Positions 42,633 through 51,642 of a DNA stretch of 64,000 bases are shown here, piece after piece. Within the stretch, counting starts at the first letter, position 1. Each line of letters opens with the position of its first letter. This DNA is from Aldehydirespirator sp965220485 (lineage in GTDB: Bacteria; Actinomycetota; Acidimicrobiia; Acidimicrobiales; Aldehydirespiratoraceae), in contig OZ244832.1 of NCBI GenBank assembly GCA_965220485.1, positions 372,001-436,000 of the forward strand, given 5' to 3'. The translations under genes and the position numbers were made by a program. Below the pieces are notes generated by a model. It was given only the letters and a program-made list of their open reading frames with translations, had not been told where the DNA came from and did not search any database.

Positions 42633-43598
42633 TCATCTGCGTCGTGCATTCCATATCTTCGCCACGTCGTCAGCATATTTCCCGTAGCCTATGAGAGGGT
42701 ACAACGAAGCGAGACCATTGCGAAAATCTCTGCATCCATACCGATAGCTACTTACGGCATTATCCCAAATGCCACCCAACTCCCTTGACAAGTAACTCTT
42801 TACTTTCTTCAACGCCCAGTCTTGGATCTTATCTTTGGCGATATCCTCAGGTGTTACATCAGGAATGGCCCACGCCAATACCTGCGCGGCCCGAAGCTTA
42901 AGGGCGGCAACTCCTCCTCCGAATACCGCTGGGGCGGCATACACGAGTACAACAGCTGCCCCAACCGCAAGTGGTATTGCTGCCCAAGGCTTCAATGCCT
43001 TGACCACACCAGCTTCGCACATTCTGCGAGCCAGTGGTTTTAGTTCTGGTAACAAGTCGACAAACTTGAGCTTCATACTTCGTGCCGTAACGAAACCAGA
43101 CAGCGGTTGAAGCTCAACCTTGACCCTTCCGTCAAGTTCGATCCTTTTGCCACCCCAGAAGCCGCCACGGTTGCGATTGTTCCAGATTACTTCATAGCGC
43201 AGACGATACTTGCTGTCACCTGTTCGTTTCTCATACACACGTATGCGGGATTGCCCGCTCACATGATCAGGGCTTCCTTTGTGTTCTTGCTTGTATAGTT
43301 TGAATGTACCCTGCAAATCACCGAAGTACCAAGTAGCCTTAGTAGCGAGACCATTGGCTCTCCGAGCCCTTACCGTATAGAAATGGCTGCCCCTACACCA
43401 CCCCCACTTGCAGTTCGTATCCTCTAGTTTCCATTGCTGTGAAGGTGCCTCGTGAAGTTTTATCGTAGTATCCGACGTCCGTGGAGTACCACTGACGGTC
43501 TGTGATGACGCGGGTCTTTCAGTAACAACGAGCATTGAAGCAACTATGGCTATTGCTATCGTTGCAGCGAGCGCAGAGCGTAGGTTGGGCACGATCAT
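42633..43598 (-). CDS. Putative secreted protein of unknown function
   Basis: 321 residues from ATG 43598. The N-terminus 'MIVPNLRSALAATIAIAIVA' is a signal peptide with a likely cleavage after 'RPASSQ'. A basic, Trp- and Tyr-rich central part ('WKLEDTNCKWGWCRGSHFYT') and a hydrophobic stretch ('AIPLAVGAAVVLVYAAPAVF') follow; the latter could be a membrane segment. The C-terminal part is rich in Lys and Arg. I recognise no family. The start lies 2 bases after the stop of the upstream metalloprotease gene, so the two form an operon. It could be a substrate, inhibitor or partner of that protease. Base composition is lower in GC than most of the window. Confidence 0.65.
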   Translation of the reverse strand: MIVPNLRSALAATIAIAIVASMLVVTERPASSQTVSGTPRTSDTTIKLHEAPSQQWKLEDTNCKWGWCRGSHFYTVRARRANGLATKATWYFGDLQGTFKLYKQEHKGSPDHVSGQSRIRVYEKRTGDSKYRLRYEVIWNNRNRGGFWGGKRIELDGRVKVELQPLSGFVTARSMKLKFVDLLPELKPLARRMCEAGVVKALKPWAAIPLAVGAAVVLVYAAPAVFGGGVAALKLRAAQVLAWAIPDVTPEDIAKDKIQDWALKKVKSYLSRELGGIWDNAVSSYRYGCRDFRNGLASLYPLIGYGKYADDVAKIWNARRR

Positions 43599-43600
43599 TC

Positions 43601-46454
43601 CTACCCGCTTGAGGGGAAGGTAATGGTGTTTGATCGGATGCCATTGATGACGACTTGGGCTGTTTCTCCCCAGTAGTAGCAGCCAGTGTGTGGTCTCCCG
43701 GACCATTGGAACGGGCCAAATCCCAGTTGTCCGTTGCCCCAGCACTCTACCGAGTAGGGCGGCGATGGCCAGTCGCCGATGTACTCGTAGGTGAGGTTCA
43801 AACATCTGGTATCCGCGGGACATTCGCTACGGCCGCTCGCGTCGCTGCCCCAGGAGATTTCTAGATCGAGTTCGGGTGGCCTATCGCCGGGGAAGACGAT
43901 CTCGTTGGAGCGGATGCCGTTGATTACGACCTGGGCAGTGCCTCCCCAGTACAAGCAGGCGGTATGCGGTCGTCCAGACCATTGCCCCACCCACCCTCGC
44001 GCGCCGTCAACCCAACACTCGAGACTGTAGGGTGGGGAGGGCCAGTCACCCATGTAGTCGTAGTTCAAGTTTCGACATTCAGTGTTGCTCGGACAAAGGC
44101 TGCGGTTACCGGCGTCACTGCCCCACGAGATTCGGACCGTAAGGTCATCATCTTGCGGACTCGGCCAGACAACCCTCTCGGAGTAGTAGCCGCTGTGCCA
44201 AATGTTCCCGCGACGCTCCGCCCCCACCACCACGAACACTTCGCTACCTGGGTACCCGAACAAGCAGCTACGTGTAGCAGGCCAAGCAGAGACGCTGTCC
44301 GAGTTGTACACACCTCGTTCCACGCCGATTGCGTCGACGCCGTTGTGTGCACACGCAAGCGTGTAGGGACCTGGACCGAGCGCCTCGGGGTTCAGCACGT
44401 CGACCTCTAGCCAACGACATGCCGGACTCGTACAGACGCCATCGGCTCCGGCCTGTCCTTGGGCACTGCTGCCAACGGTCAACACGATGATCGGTTCTTC
44501 TATGGTGGGCTCGTCTGGGTGATCGCTTCGTCGCGGTGCCATGACGGCAGGCGCTGACCAGTCAGTGCGGCCCACCTGATTCTCAGCCCGCAACTGAACC
44601 GAATATTCGATGTTGTTGGTCAGCCGCGTAATCGTTGCGTTCTGTTCATTGCCAATCGGAACGTCGATCCATGGCTGGTTGCCGCCTCTGGGACGGTATT
44701 GCAGATCGTAATCGATGATGTCTGCACCTCGGTCGTTGGGTGCGCTCCACGATACTTCCAAAGAACGATCACGCGGCGCGAGTTTGGGAGCCGCAGGATC
44801 CTCTGGAGTGAGGATTTGCTCTCGGCACGAGTCTGTCCAGTTCTTGGCCCGGCGTTGATAGCAAGCGATATAGGACCGGCTGGTCGTGTCAGCGATAGAT
44901 CGGATATCTGTCTTCACTGTTGATCCGTGGAACTCCTCGTAACTCATCAGGGATCGTGCTTTCTCTATCTCTTTGCTGACGTACTCTTGTCTGTCCTCAG
45001 CATTGCTAAAGACATCGAGTCCCAGATCTTGCCATGGGTGCTTCCAACCGTAGACGTGTCCGATCTCGTGCGCGACAGTGTGAAGAAACTCTTGCTCATC
45101 TCGACCGTGCTGTTCATAGGTTGCAAGGACAGCAGGCCCACCCTTCCAGGCGTACCCAAAGGTGCCATCTGTAGGCCGGTTCACAAGAATTACGCTCCGC
45201 GGAAAATTTGAGTCAGGATTGTTGCTTGCCGCATTGTCAGCAGCCTTCTTACACGGATCACTGTATCCTGGCATGTAGTTTGCACTATCGATGTTCTGTG
45301 CATCAGACCACTCACCCAAAGTATCGAGACTCCAGTCGCCTGAAGGTTGCAGAATCTCGCCAACATGGAAGTTGATCGTCGTGCCATCTCCTGTGTCATC
45401 ATGACGAGACTCTGCTCTGTAGAACGCATCTACATGTGTTTGGAGAAGCGTTACCTGACGGGTCAACTCAGACATGGTGTATGTGTCTGGAGCATCAGGA
45501 TCGTCGGGGTGGCCACAATAGTGAACGTCAAAGTCCACTGACCCGTTCAAGTTGTTGCCCGAAACCAGCGCATAGAGAGGTTCGAAGCCTGTGTCAATTG
45601 AGTCGAATCGGGTTGTTGGCCCCAACGGAGTAGCTCGAGAAAGGACCGCTGCCATTTCGGCGCGTGAGGTGGAGTTCTCGGGGCAGAATCTTGAGCCGTC
45701 TCCACAGCCTCGGGTGATTCCTGAATCAGCGAGCGCGGCAATTTGGTCCGAAGCCCAGTAGCTCTGGTCCACGTCGGAGAAGCCTGGGTCGGGACCGTCG
45801 GGAAGGTCGAGCGCCCGGGTCAGGAAGACCGCCATCTGGGCTCGGGGCACCGGGTCGAACGGGCAGAAGTTGGTGCCGTCGCCGCAGCCTTGGGTGACTT
45901 CGAGTTGTGCCATCCGCTCAATGAACGGCGGCCAGAATGCGGGCAGCTGGCTGTCTACGTCGGGGAACACTCGAGGGTCCCGGAGGCGGGTCTTGGCCGT
46001 CGAGGATGCGCACCACCCAGACCGCCATCGTGGCGCGGTCTATGGGATCGTCGGGACAGAAGCGGCCGGCCCCGCAGTCGGTGCCGTCGAAGACGCCCCG
46101 GCCGGCGAGGGCCAGAATGTCGTCGTGGTGGGTGTTGGACGAGGCGACGTCGTTGTAGGGGGCCTGCGCGGTGAGGCTCGCAGTGCCGATGTCGGCCTGC
46201 TCGGACCGATCCGTGTCACCCAGCGCGGCGGAATGGGACGGGCTTGCGGTGGGATCGAGCCGTGCTGGAAGGACCGTTGATGCGGAAGCGGCCCCATCTG
46301 CGCTGTGATCTCGCACCGGGTCAGGGCTAGTGGGCGCCTGCGCTACGTGAGAGGATCCGCCCACGGAGAGAGGCGTAGATGCCGCGGCAGGTGCGCCCAG
46401 AGCGATCAAGGCGCAAGCCAGCGAGAACGCGAGTCCAACAAGTGCCGACTTCAT
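43601..46454 (-). pseudogene. Secreted SLH-like-repeat metalloprotease with FN3 and Cys-rich C-terminal repeats, frameshifted
   Basis: Start ATG 46454 with AAGGG upstream; signal peptide 'SALVGLAFSLACALIALGAP'. The first SLH-like repeat ('DDILALAGRGVFDGTDCG') lies in one frame. Near 45975-45995, after 'RILDGQDPP', a one-base shift moves the rest (RVFPDVDSQLPAFWPPFIER onward) into another. Two further repeats ('CGDGTNFCPFDPVPRAQMAV'), a protease domain with 'HTVAHEIGHVYGWKHPW' (HExxHxxGxxH, metzincin-like), an FN3 domain, and two or three ~75-residue modules with 'ISWGSDA..', 'DWPSPPYS.EC' and 'SGRPHT.C' follow. The protein would be exported and surface-bound. The shift may be a sequencing error, since both parts look intact. 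Confidence 0.75.
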
Positions 46455-46662
46455 GCGGGTGCCCTTCATGGATGTGCGCCGGGGCCGGAAGCTAGCACGA
46501 CCGAGCACTGCTGTCAAGTGTGGGATTAGGCGGCTGAATCGAGTGAGTCAGTCGAGAGTGCGCAGCGCCCGTCCCAGAACCTCTCCAGGGCCGCTTCCCG
46601 AGCAGGCAGGGCGTCCGGAGCTGCTGAGCGGAGTCCTCAGTCCCGTCTTGGACCCCGAACAA

Positions 46663-48414
46663 CTAGGCGTCTGCCCGGCGGACGGGCAGGGTGATGCGGG
46701 TGGGGTGTTCGGTGTCGTGCAGCACGGTTTGGGTGGCCGGCGTGGCCACCAGGGCGCTGTCCTGCAGCGGTGTGTCGCCCGTGTTGAGATTGCGGTCCCA
46801 TTGCGGGAAGTCGGAGCTGGAGATGTCCAGCCGCAGTCGCGACCCGGCCGGCACATGGGCGCCCACCGGCCCCAGCTCGATGCGCAGTTCGTACACCTCG
46901 CCGGGCACCAGTGGCTCCGGGTCGCTCAGCGAGTGGCGGTAGCGGGCCCGCAGGATGCCCTCCTGGAGGTTGACGCTGCGGCCGTCGGGATCGACCACGC
47001 ACAGCCGGGCGGTGAAGTCGGTGTCGGTGGCGGTGGTGGCCGCGTGCAATGTCACCGACACGTCGCCGAGCAGCTCGATGTCGGCCGCCAGGGGCTCGGA
47101 CGTGTACACGAGGATCATGCGCGACACCTCGGCCTGGTGCTGGTCGGCGGGGCCCATGGGCGTGATCGTGTCGAAGCAGCACGAATGGCCGCCCATGCTC
47201 GGAATGGGCACGCCGGGGTCGTAGACGAAGATGTCCGGGGGCTCGGCCTCGGGCTCGTTCCGGTCGAGGGTGCCGTCCCCGAACTTGGAGTTGGCCCGGC
47301 CGCCCGAGTGGATGTACCAATCCTCGGCGGCTGCGTCGGAGGGCGGCCAGCCGTCCAGGTCGCGCCATCCGCCGTCGAGGGTGAACACCGTCGCGGGGGA
47401 GTCGAGCACTCCGGTGTCGACGCCCTTGAGCGTGTGGTCGAACCAACGCAGCTGCCAGTCGTCGATCTCGTTGGTGCTGGGCCCGTCGCCGCCGCAGCGG
47501 CTCACCGGGGTCCACGGCATGTGCGTCCACGGGCCCACCAGCAGCTTCTGGGCGGTGCGGGCCTCCTCCGTTCCGGCACCGGCCCTGAGCCCGGTGAAGT
47601 TCTGGACGGTGCCGCTCAGGAACACGTCCCACCAGCCCCCGAAGTGCAGGGCCGGGACCTCGATGCGGCTGTAGTCGGTGTCGATGCTCCAGCGCTTCCA
47701 GTAGTCGTCGTAGGTGCAGTGCTCCACCCAGTCGTAGAAGTAGGGGGCGTAGCCGCCCTGCAGCGGCGGGAACTCCGCCATCGGTAGCGACCAGAACCAG
47801 CCCTCGGCCGCGCCCAGCGATGCACTCAGGGCATCCACCGCGGCCCGGTCGCCGGCCCGCACCGCTGATCCGAGGGCCAGCAGGTTGGCCCAGTAGCACA
47901 CGAACGCCGTGGCCAGAGCTCCGCCGTTGTAGGTCCAGCCGTCGTAGTACTGCGAGGCGGTGAAGCCGGGTGCGATGGAGCGCAGCGACGGGGGCCGAGC
48001 CACCGCGGCCAGCAGCTGGGTGGCGCCCACATAGGAGAAGCCGAACATGCCTACGTCGCCGTTGGCGCCGTCGAGCCGGGCCGCCCACTCCACGGTGTCG
48101 TAGCCGTCGTCGGTCTCGTGCGCGAACGGGTAGAAGTCGCCCTCGGAGGTGTAGCGCCCGCGGCAATCCTGGATGACCACCATGTAGCCGTGCGACGCGT
48201 ACCAGGCGGAATGGGCATTGCCGAAGGTTGAGACGTTGATCCGCTTGTCGTAAGGGCTGCGGGCCAGCAGTACCGGGACACCGTCTTCGCAACCCTCGGC
48301 CGCCGGGCCCGTCGGGCGGTAGACGTCGGCCCGCAGCACGGTGCCGTCGCGCATGGTGGCGGGCACGTCGCGCTCGACGGTGACCGGCATTCCGGGGAGG
48401 GTCTCGATTGTCAT
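46663..48414 (-). CDS. CocE/NonD-family alpha/beta-hydrolase (X-Pro dipeptidyl-peptidase-like)
   Basis: 583 residues. 'TMRDGTVLRADVYRP' and 'LLARSPYDKR' begin the S15 fold. 'VGMFGFSYVGATQLLAA' holds the nucleophile Ser in GxSYxG, and 'LHFGGWWDVFLSGT' precedes the acid residue region. The C-terminal 'SRLRLDISSSDFPQWDRNLN' is the jelly-roll domain. Such enzymes hydrolyse acyl esters or amides or X-Pro peptides. It is monocistronic, divergent from the PPOX gene with 65 bases between. The 208 bases upstream of the metalloprotease start (46455-46662) hold no gene. Confidence 0.88.
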   Translation of the reverse strand: MTIETLPGMPVTVERDVPATMRDGTVLRADVYRPTGPAAEGCEDGVPVLLARSPYDKRINVSTFGNAHSAWYASHGYMVVIQDCRGRYTSEGDFYPFAHETDDGYDTVEWAARLDGANGDVGMFGFSYVGATQLLAAVARPPSLRSIAPGFTASQYYDGWTYNGGALATAFVCYWANLLALGSAVRAGDRAAVDALSASLGAAEGWFWSLPMAEFPPLQGGYAPYFYDWVEHCTYDDYWKRWSIDTDYSRIEVPALHFGGWWDVFLSGTVQNFTGLRAGAGTEEARTAQKLLVGPWTHMPWTPVSRCGGDGPSTNEIDDWQLRWFDHTLKGVDTGVLDSPATVFTLDGGWRDLDGWPPSDAAAEDWYIHSGGRANSKFGDGTLDRNEPEAEPPDIFVYDPGVPIPSMGGHSCCFDTITPMGPADQHQAEVSRMILVYTSEPLAADIELLGDVSVTLHAATTATDTDFTARLCVVDPDGRSVNLQEGILRARYRHSLSDPEPLVPGEVYELRIELGPVGAHVPAGSRLRLDISSSDFPQWDRNLNTGDTPLQDSALVATPATQTVLHDTEHPTRITLPVRRADA

Positions 48415-48479
48415 GGCTCCACTCCGGTGTGTCAGTATCGGCGGCGTCTCGCGGTGGGCGAGAATCGGCCGACTAAGGG

Positions 48480-49049
48480 GTGTCGATGAGCGAATTCAAG
48501 CAGGAGCGGTACTACGAGGAGGACTCCGGCGCCGGCGGGATCCCCGTGGAGCAGGTCGAGGACTTCCTGGCCAGCGCCGACAGCACGTGGCTGCTCAAGC
48601 TGGCCCACCTCAAATCCGACGGGTGGCCGATGGTGGTGCCGCTCTGGTACCAGTGGGACGGCGAGGCGTTCCTGGTGGTGGGGCGCAAGCGCTCGGAGTG
48701 GGTCGAGGATCTGCGGCGCGACCCCCGCTGCGCGGTGTGCATCGAGGAGCTGGCCCACCCCCGCATCCGCAAGGTGCTGGCCCAGTGCACGGCCGAGATC
48801 GTCGAGGGACCGGCGGTGGGGGAGGGCTCGCAGTGGGTGCCGGTGGCCGAGGAGATGGCCGCCCGCTACACCGGGCCCGACGGGCCGGAGCAGCTCAAGA
48901 TGTCGTGGGGGTGGGAGCGGTACCTGGTGCGGCTCGTGCCCCGCGACGGCCGCCTGTTGACCTGGCAGGGGGCGGACTGGGCGCTGCGCTACTTCGATCC
49001 CGGCCAGCGTCCCGACCTCGAGGCTCAAGCGGCGGCCCGCTCCCGGTGA
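48480..49049 (+). CDS. PPOX-fold (pyridoxamine 5'-phosphate oxidase-like) protein
   Basis: 189 residues from GTG 48480 (ATG 48486 is an alternative). 'WLLKLAHLKSDGWPMVVPLW' with 'YQWDGEAFLVVGRKRSEWV' is the flavin- or F420-binding split barrel, and 'DPRCAVCIEEL' follows. The left-edge paralogue at 1-431 shares the 'VPLWYQWDGE' pattern. It is 19 bases upstream of the aminotransferase gene and probably in one operon. Substrate unknown. Confidence 0.8.
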   Translation: MSMSEFKQERYYEEDSGAGGIPVEQVEDFLASADSTWLLKLAHLKSDGWPMVVPLWYQWDGEAFLVVGRKRSEWVEDLRRDPRCAVCIEELAHPRIRKVLAQCTAEIVEGPAVGEGSQWVPVAEEMAARYTGPDGPEQLKMSWGWERYLVRLVPRDGRLLTWQGADWALRYFDPGQRPDLEAQAAARSR

Positions 49050-49068
49050 CGATTACTCCGATCAATCC

Positions 49069-50223
49069 ATGAGGACTCCCGCCGGCCGGGCCGATTCGCT
49101 GCGCCGGTCGGAGATACGGGTCCTGTTCGACGCGGCCACCCGAGCCACCGGTGACGTGATCCGCCTGGAGGTGGGCGAGCCCAGTTTCACCACGCCCGCC
49201 CACGTGATCGACGCGGCGGCCAGGGCTGCTCGCGACGGCCACACCGGCTACGGCCCCAACGGGGGCCTGCTGAGCCTGCGCGAGCTGCTCGCCGAGAAGC
49301 TTCGCAGGGTCAACGGCATCGAAGCCTCCGTCGATGAGATCGTGGTGACACCGGGAGCCATGAACGCGCTGTACTCGGTGTACCTGGCCCTGCTCGAGAC
49401 CGGTGACGAGGTTCTGCTGCCCACGCCGGGCTTTCCCAACATGGACGAGACCATCCGCCTGCTGGGAAGCCGGCCGGTGTTCTACCCGCTGTCGGCCGAC
49501 GCCGGCTTCCTGCCCGACGTGGGGGCTCTCGAGGCGCTGGTGACAGACCGGACGAGGCTGATATTCGTCAACACGCCGGCCAACCCGACCGGCGCGGTGT
49601 ATCCCGCCTCTCTGATGAGGGATCTCGTGGAGTTCGCGGCTCGCCACGACCTCTGGCTCTTATGCGACGAGGTGTACGACGAGATGGTGCTGTCGCCCGG
49701 CTGCGAGCACACTGCGGCCGCTCCCCTCGATTCCGAGGGGCGGGTGATCACGGTGTGCAGCTTCTCCAAGGTGTACGCCATGACCGGATGGCGGGTGGGC
49801 TATGCGGTGGCGCCGCCGCCGGTGGCCGATCTGCTGCGCAAACTGCAGGAGCCCCTGGTGTCGTGCCCGAGCACCATCTCCCAGAAGGCGGCCGAGGCCG
49901 CCCTCACCGGACCGCGCGCCCCCTACGACGAGATGCTCGCCGCCTACCGGCGCCGCCGTAGCGCCGCGCTGGATGCCGCGCTCGGGGCGGGCCTGCGGGC
50001 GGTGGCGTCCGACGGAACCCTCTACATGCTGCTGGACGTCTCCGCAGCCGGCATCGACGACCTTCAATTCGCGCTGGGCCTGCTGGAGTCGCAATCGGTG
50101 AGTGTGGCGCCCGGCTCGGTGTTCGGTCCCGGCGGGCGCGGCTGGGCCCGCATCTCTCTGGCCGCAGAGGAGTCGGCGATTACGGAGGGTGTCCGTCGCC
50201 TGGCCAAGGCGCTGGACCGATAG
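49069..50223 (+). CDS. PLP-dependent aminotransferase, class I/II
   Basis: 384 residues from ATG 49069. 'NTPANPTGAVYP', 'LLCDEVYDEMV' and the PLP lysine in 'SFSKVYAMTGWRVGYAVAPP' define the family. 'GPNGGLLSLRELLAEKL' binds substrate and cofactor. It resembles the aminotransferase at 1645-2814 across its length but with many substitutions. The following M20, RraA-like, lipoyl, SDR and E1 genes are on the same strand, so it may open an amino- or amido-acid catabolic operon. Confidence 0.9.
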   Translation: MRTPAGRADSLRRSEIRVLFDAATRATGDVIRLEVGEPSFTTPAHVIDAAARAARDGHTGYGPNGGLLSLRELLAEKLRRVNGIEASVDEIVVTPGAMNALYSVYLALLETGDEVLLPTPGFPNMDETIRLLGSRPVFYPLSADAGFLPDVGALEALVTDRTRLIFVNTPANPTGAVYPASLMRDLVEFAARHDLWLLCDEVYDEMVLSPGCEHTAAAPLDSEGRVITVCSFSKVYAMTGWRVGYAVAPPPVADLLRKLQEPLVSCPSTISQKAAEAALTGPRAPYDEMLAAYRRRRSAALDAALGAGLRAVASDGTLYMLLDVSAAGIDDLQFALGLLESQSVSVAPGSVFGPGGRGWARISLAAEESAITEGVRRLAKALDR

Positions 50224-50258
50224 GGAGAATCACCGGCAACAGGAAGGGAGACGGCGCC

Positions 50259-51251
50259 ATGAACTCGACACAGGCGAACGGGATCACACAGGCCACCGGG
50301 TCGACACAGGCGAACGGGATCACACAGGCCACCGGGTCGACACAGGCGAACGGGATCACACAGGCCACCGGGTCGACACAGGCGAACGGCATGGCCGAGC
50401 GTGTCCGTTCCTATCTCGCGGGGCGGGACGCTGAAGTGCTGGAACTGGCCCGCGACTTGATCCGGACCCCGTCGCCCAACCCGCCCGGCGACGAGCGGGC
50501 CGTGGCCGACCTGGTCACCGAGCGGCTGCGGGAACTCGGTGTCGACGACATCACCCGGGTGGGATTCGATGAGACCCGACCCAACGTGCTGGCCCGGGTG
50601 CGAGGCACGTCTGGAGGGCGGACGCTGATCCTGTCGGGACACATCGACACCAAGCCCGCCGGCGACATGGACGCGTGGGAGACCGATCCGTGGGATCCCG
50701 TGCTGCGCGACGGCGATCTCATCGGTTTGGGCTCGGGTGACATGAAGGCCGCGGTGGCCGGAATGATGTACGCCGCGGCCGCCCTGAAGCACGCCCAGCA
50801 GGCCGGTGGGGGCTTCGCGGGCGAGGTGGTTCTGGTGTTCACCGCCGACGAGGAGGCCGGTGCCCAGTTCGGATCCAAGTGGCTGGCCGACAACGGTCAC
50901 CTTCAGGCCGACGCCGCGGTGATCGGGGAGCCGAGCGGCATCACCGAGGAATGGCAGTCGGTGCACCTGGTGTCAAGGGGCGCGGCCCTGTTCAAGATCG
51001 CCGTCTTCGGCACCCAGATGCACTCCTCGATCTCGGATCGCCTTCCTGGCGTCAACGCCACCGTCAAGATGGCCCGCCTCATCGATCGCATGGACCGCGA
51101 GTTCAAGTCGTACCTCACCTACGAGGATCACCCGCTGTGCCCCACCGGTCCCACTGTCAACGTCGGGGTGATGGCTGAGGGCGGAGTGTTCTACGGCGTC
51201 TACCCGGGCAACGCAGAGTTCGCCTGCGATGTGCGGACCCTGCCGGCATGA
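50259..51251 (+). CDS. M20-family metallopeptidase/deacylase, N-terminal part (frame interrupted)
   Basis: 330 codons from ATG 50259, supported by AAGGGAG upstream. The first 44 codons are a Ser/Thr/Gln repeat encoded by 36-bp tandem units; the family fold begins at 'MAERVRSYLAGRDAEVLELA'. 'ILSGHIDTKPAG' (metal His), 'GSGDMKAAVAGMMYAA', 'FTADEEAGAQFGSKWL' (catalytic Glu) and 'AAVIGEPSG' are ArgE/DapE-type motifs. The frame ends at 'DVRTLPA' with a TGA. The homologous continuation starts in another frame at an overlapping ATG, so one base (CCGGC for CCGGGC) is probably missing. Confidence 0.8.
   Translation: MNSTQANGITQATGSTQANGITQATGSTQANGITQATGSTQANGMAERVRSYLAGRDAEVLELARDLIRTPSPNPPGDERAVADLVTERLRELGVDDITRVGFDETRPNVLARVRGTSGGRTLILSGHIDTKPAGDMDAWETDPWDPVLRDGDLIGLGSGDMKAAVAGMMYAAAALKHAQQAGGGFAGEVVLVFTADEEAGAQFGSKWLADNGHLQADAAVIGEPSGITEEWQSVHLVSRGAALFKIAVFGTQMHSSISDRLPGVNATVKMARLIDRMDREFKSYLTYEDHPLCPTGPTVNVGVMAEGGVFYGVYPGNAEFACDVRTLPA
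50265..50390. repeat. 36-bp tandem repeat, 3.5 units, in the M20 N-terminus
   Basis: Units beginning TCGACACAGGCGAACGGGAT start at 50265, 50301, 50337 and (partial) 50373. They encode STQANGITQATG in frame. Changes in copy number would lengthen or shorten the N-terminus without a frameshift. Confidence 0.95.
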
Positions 51252-51631
51252 CCGAGGAGTCGGTCAAGGCCGACATCGGCCGGTTCCTGGTCGACGCCAT
51301 GGCCGACGACCCGGAACTGCGGGCCCAGCTTCGATGGCATCTGATGATCCCCGCGGTGGAGATAGACGCCGACCATCCGGTGGTGGCCGCCCTGCTCGAG
51401 GCGGCCGGGGAGGTGCTGGGAATCGCGCCCGAACTCGACGCCTTCCCCGGCGCTACCGACGCGCCCTACTTCCAGCTCACCGCCGGAATCCCCACCGTGG
51501 CCGCGTTCGGACCGGGAATGCTGCCCAGGGCCCACAGCCCCAACGAGTACATGGACGCCGACGGCGCGGCCCTGTCGGCCAGCATCTACGCGCTGGCCGC
51601 ACTGCACTACCTCGGAGAGGGCGAAAGCTAG
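51248..51631 (+). CDS. M20-family metallopeptidase, C-terminal part
   Basis: 127 codons from ATG 51248, which overlaps the stop of the N-terminal part (ATGA). It contains the C-terminal catalytic segment 'DAFPGATDAPYFQLTAGIPT' followed by 'AFGPGMLPRAHSPNEYMD', including the last metal-binding His. In a normal enzyme it would be continuous with the preceding frame (LPGMTEESVKADI). Whether it is made separately by re-initiation, or the interruption is an error or null mutation, cannot be told here. Confidence 0.75.
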   Translation: MTEESVKADIGRFLVDAMADDPELRAQLRWHLMIPAVEIDADHPVVAALLEAAGEVLGIAPELDAFPGATDAPYFQLTAGIPTVAAFGPGMLPRAHSPNEYMDADGAALSASIYALAALHYLGEGES

Positions 51632-51642
51632 AGGGGAGAGTC

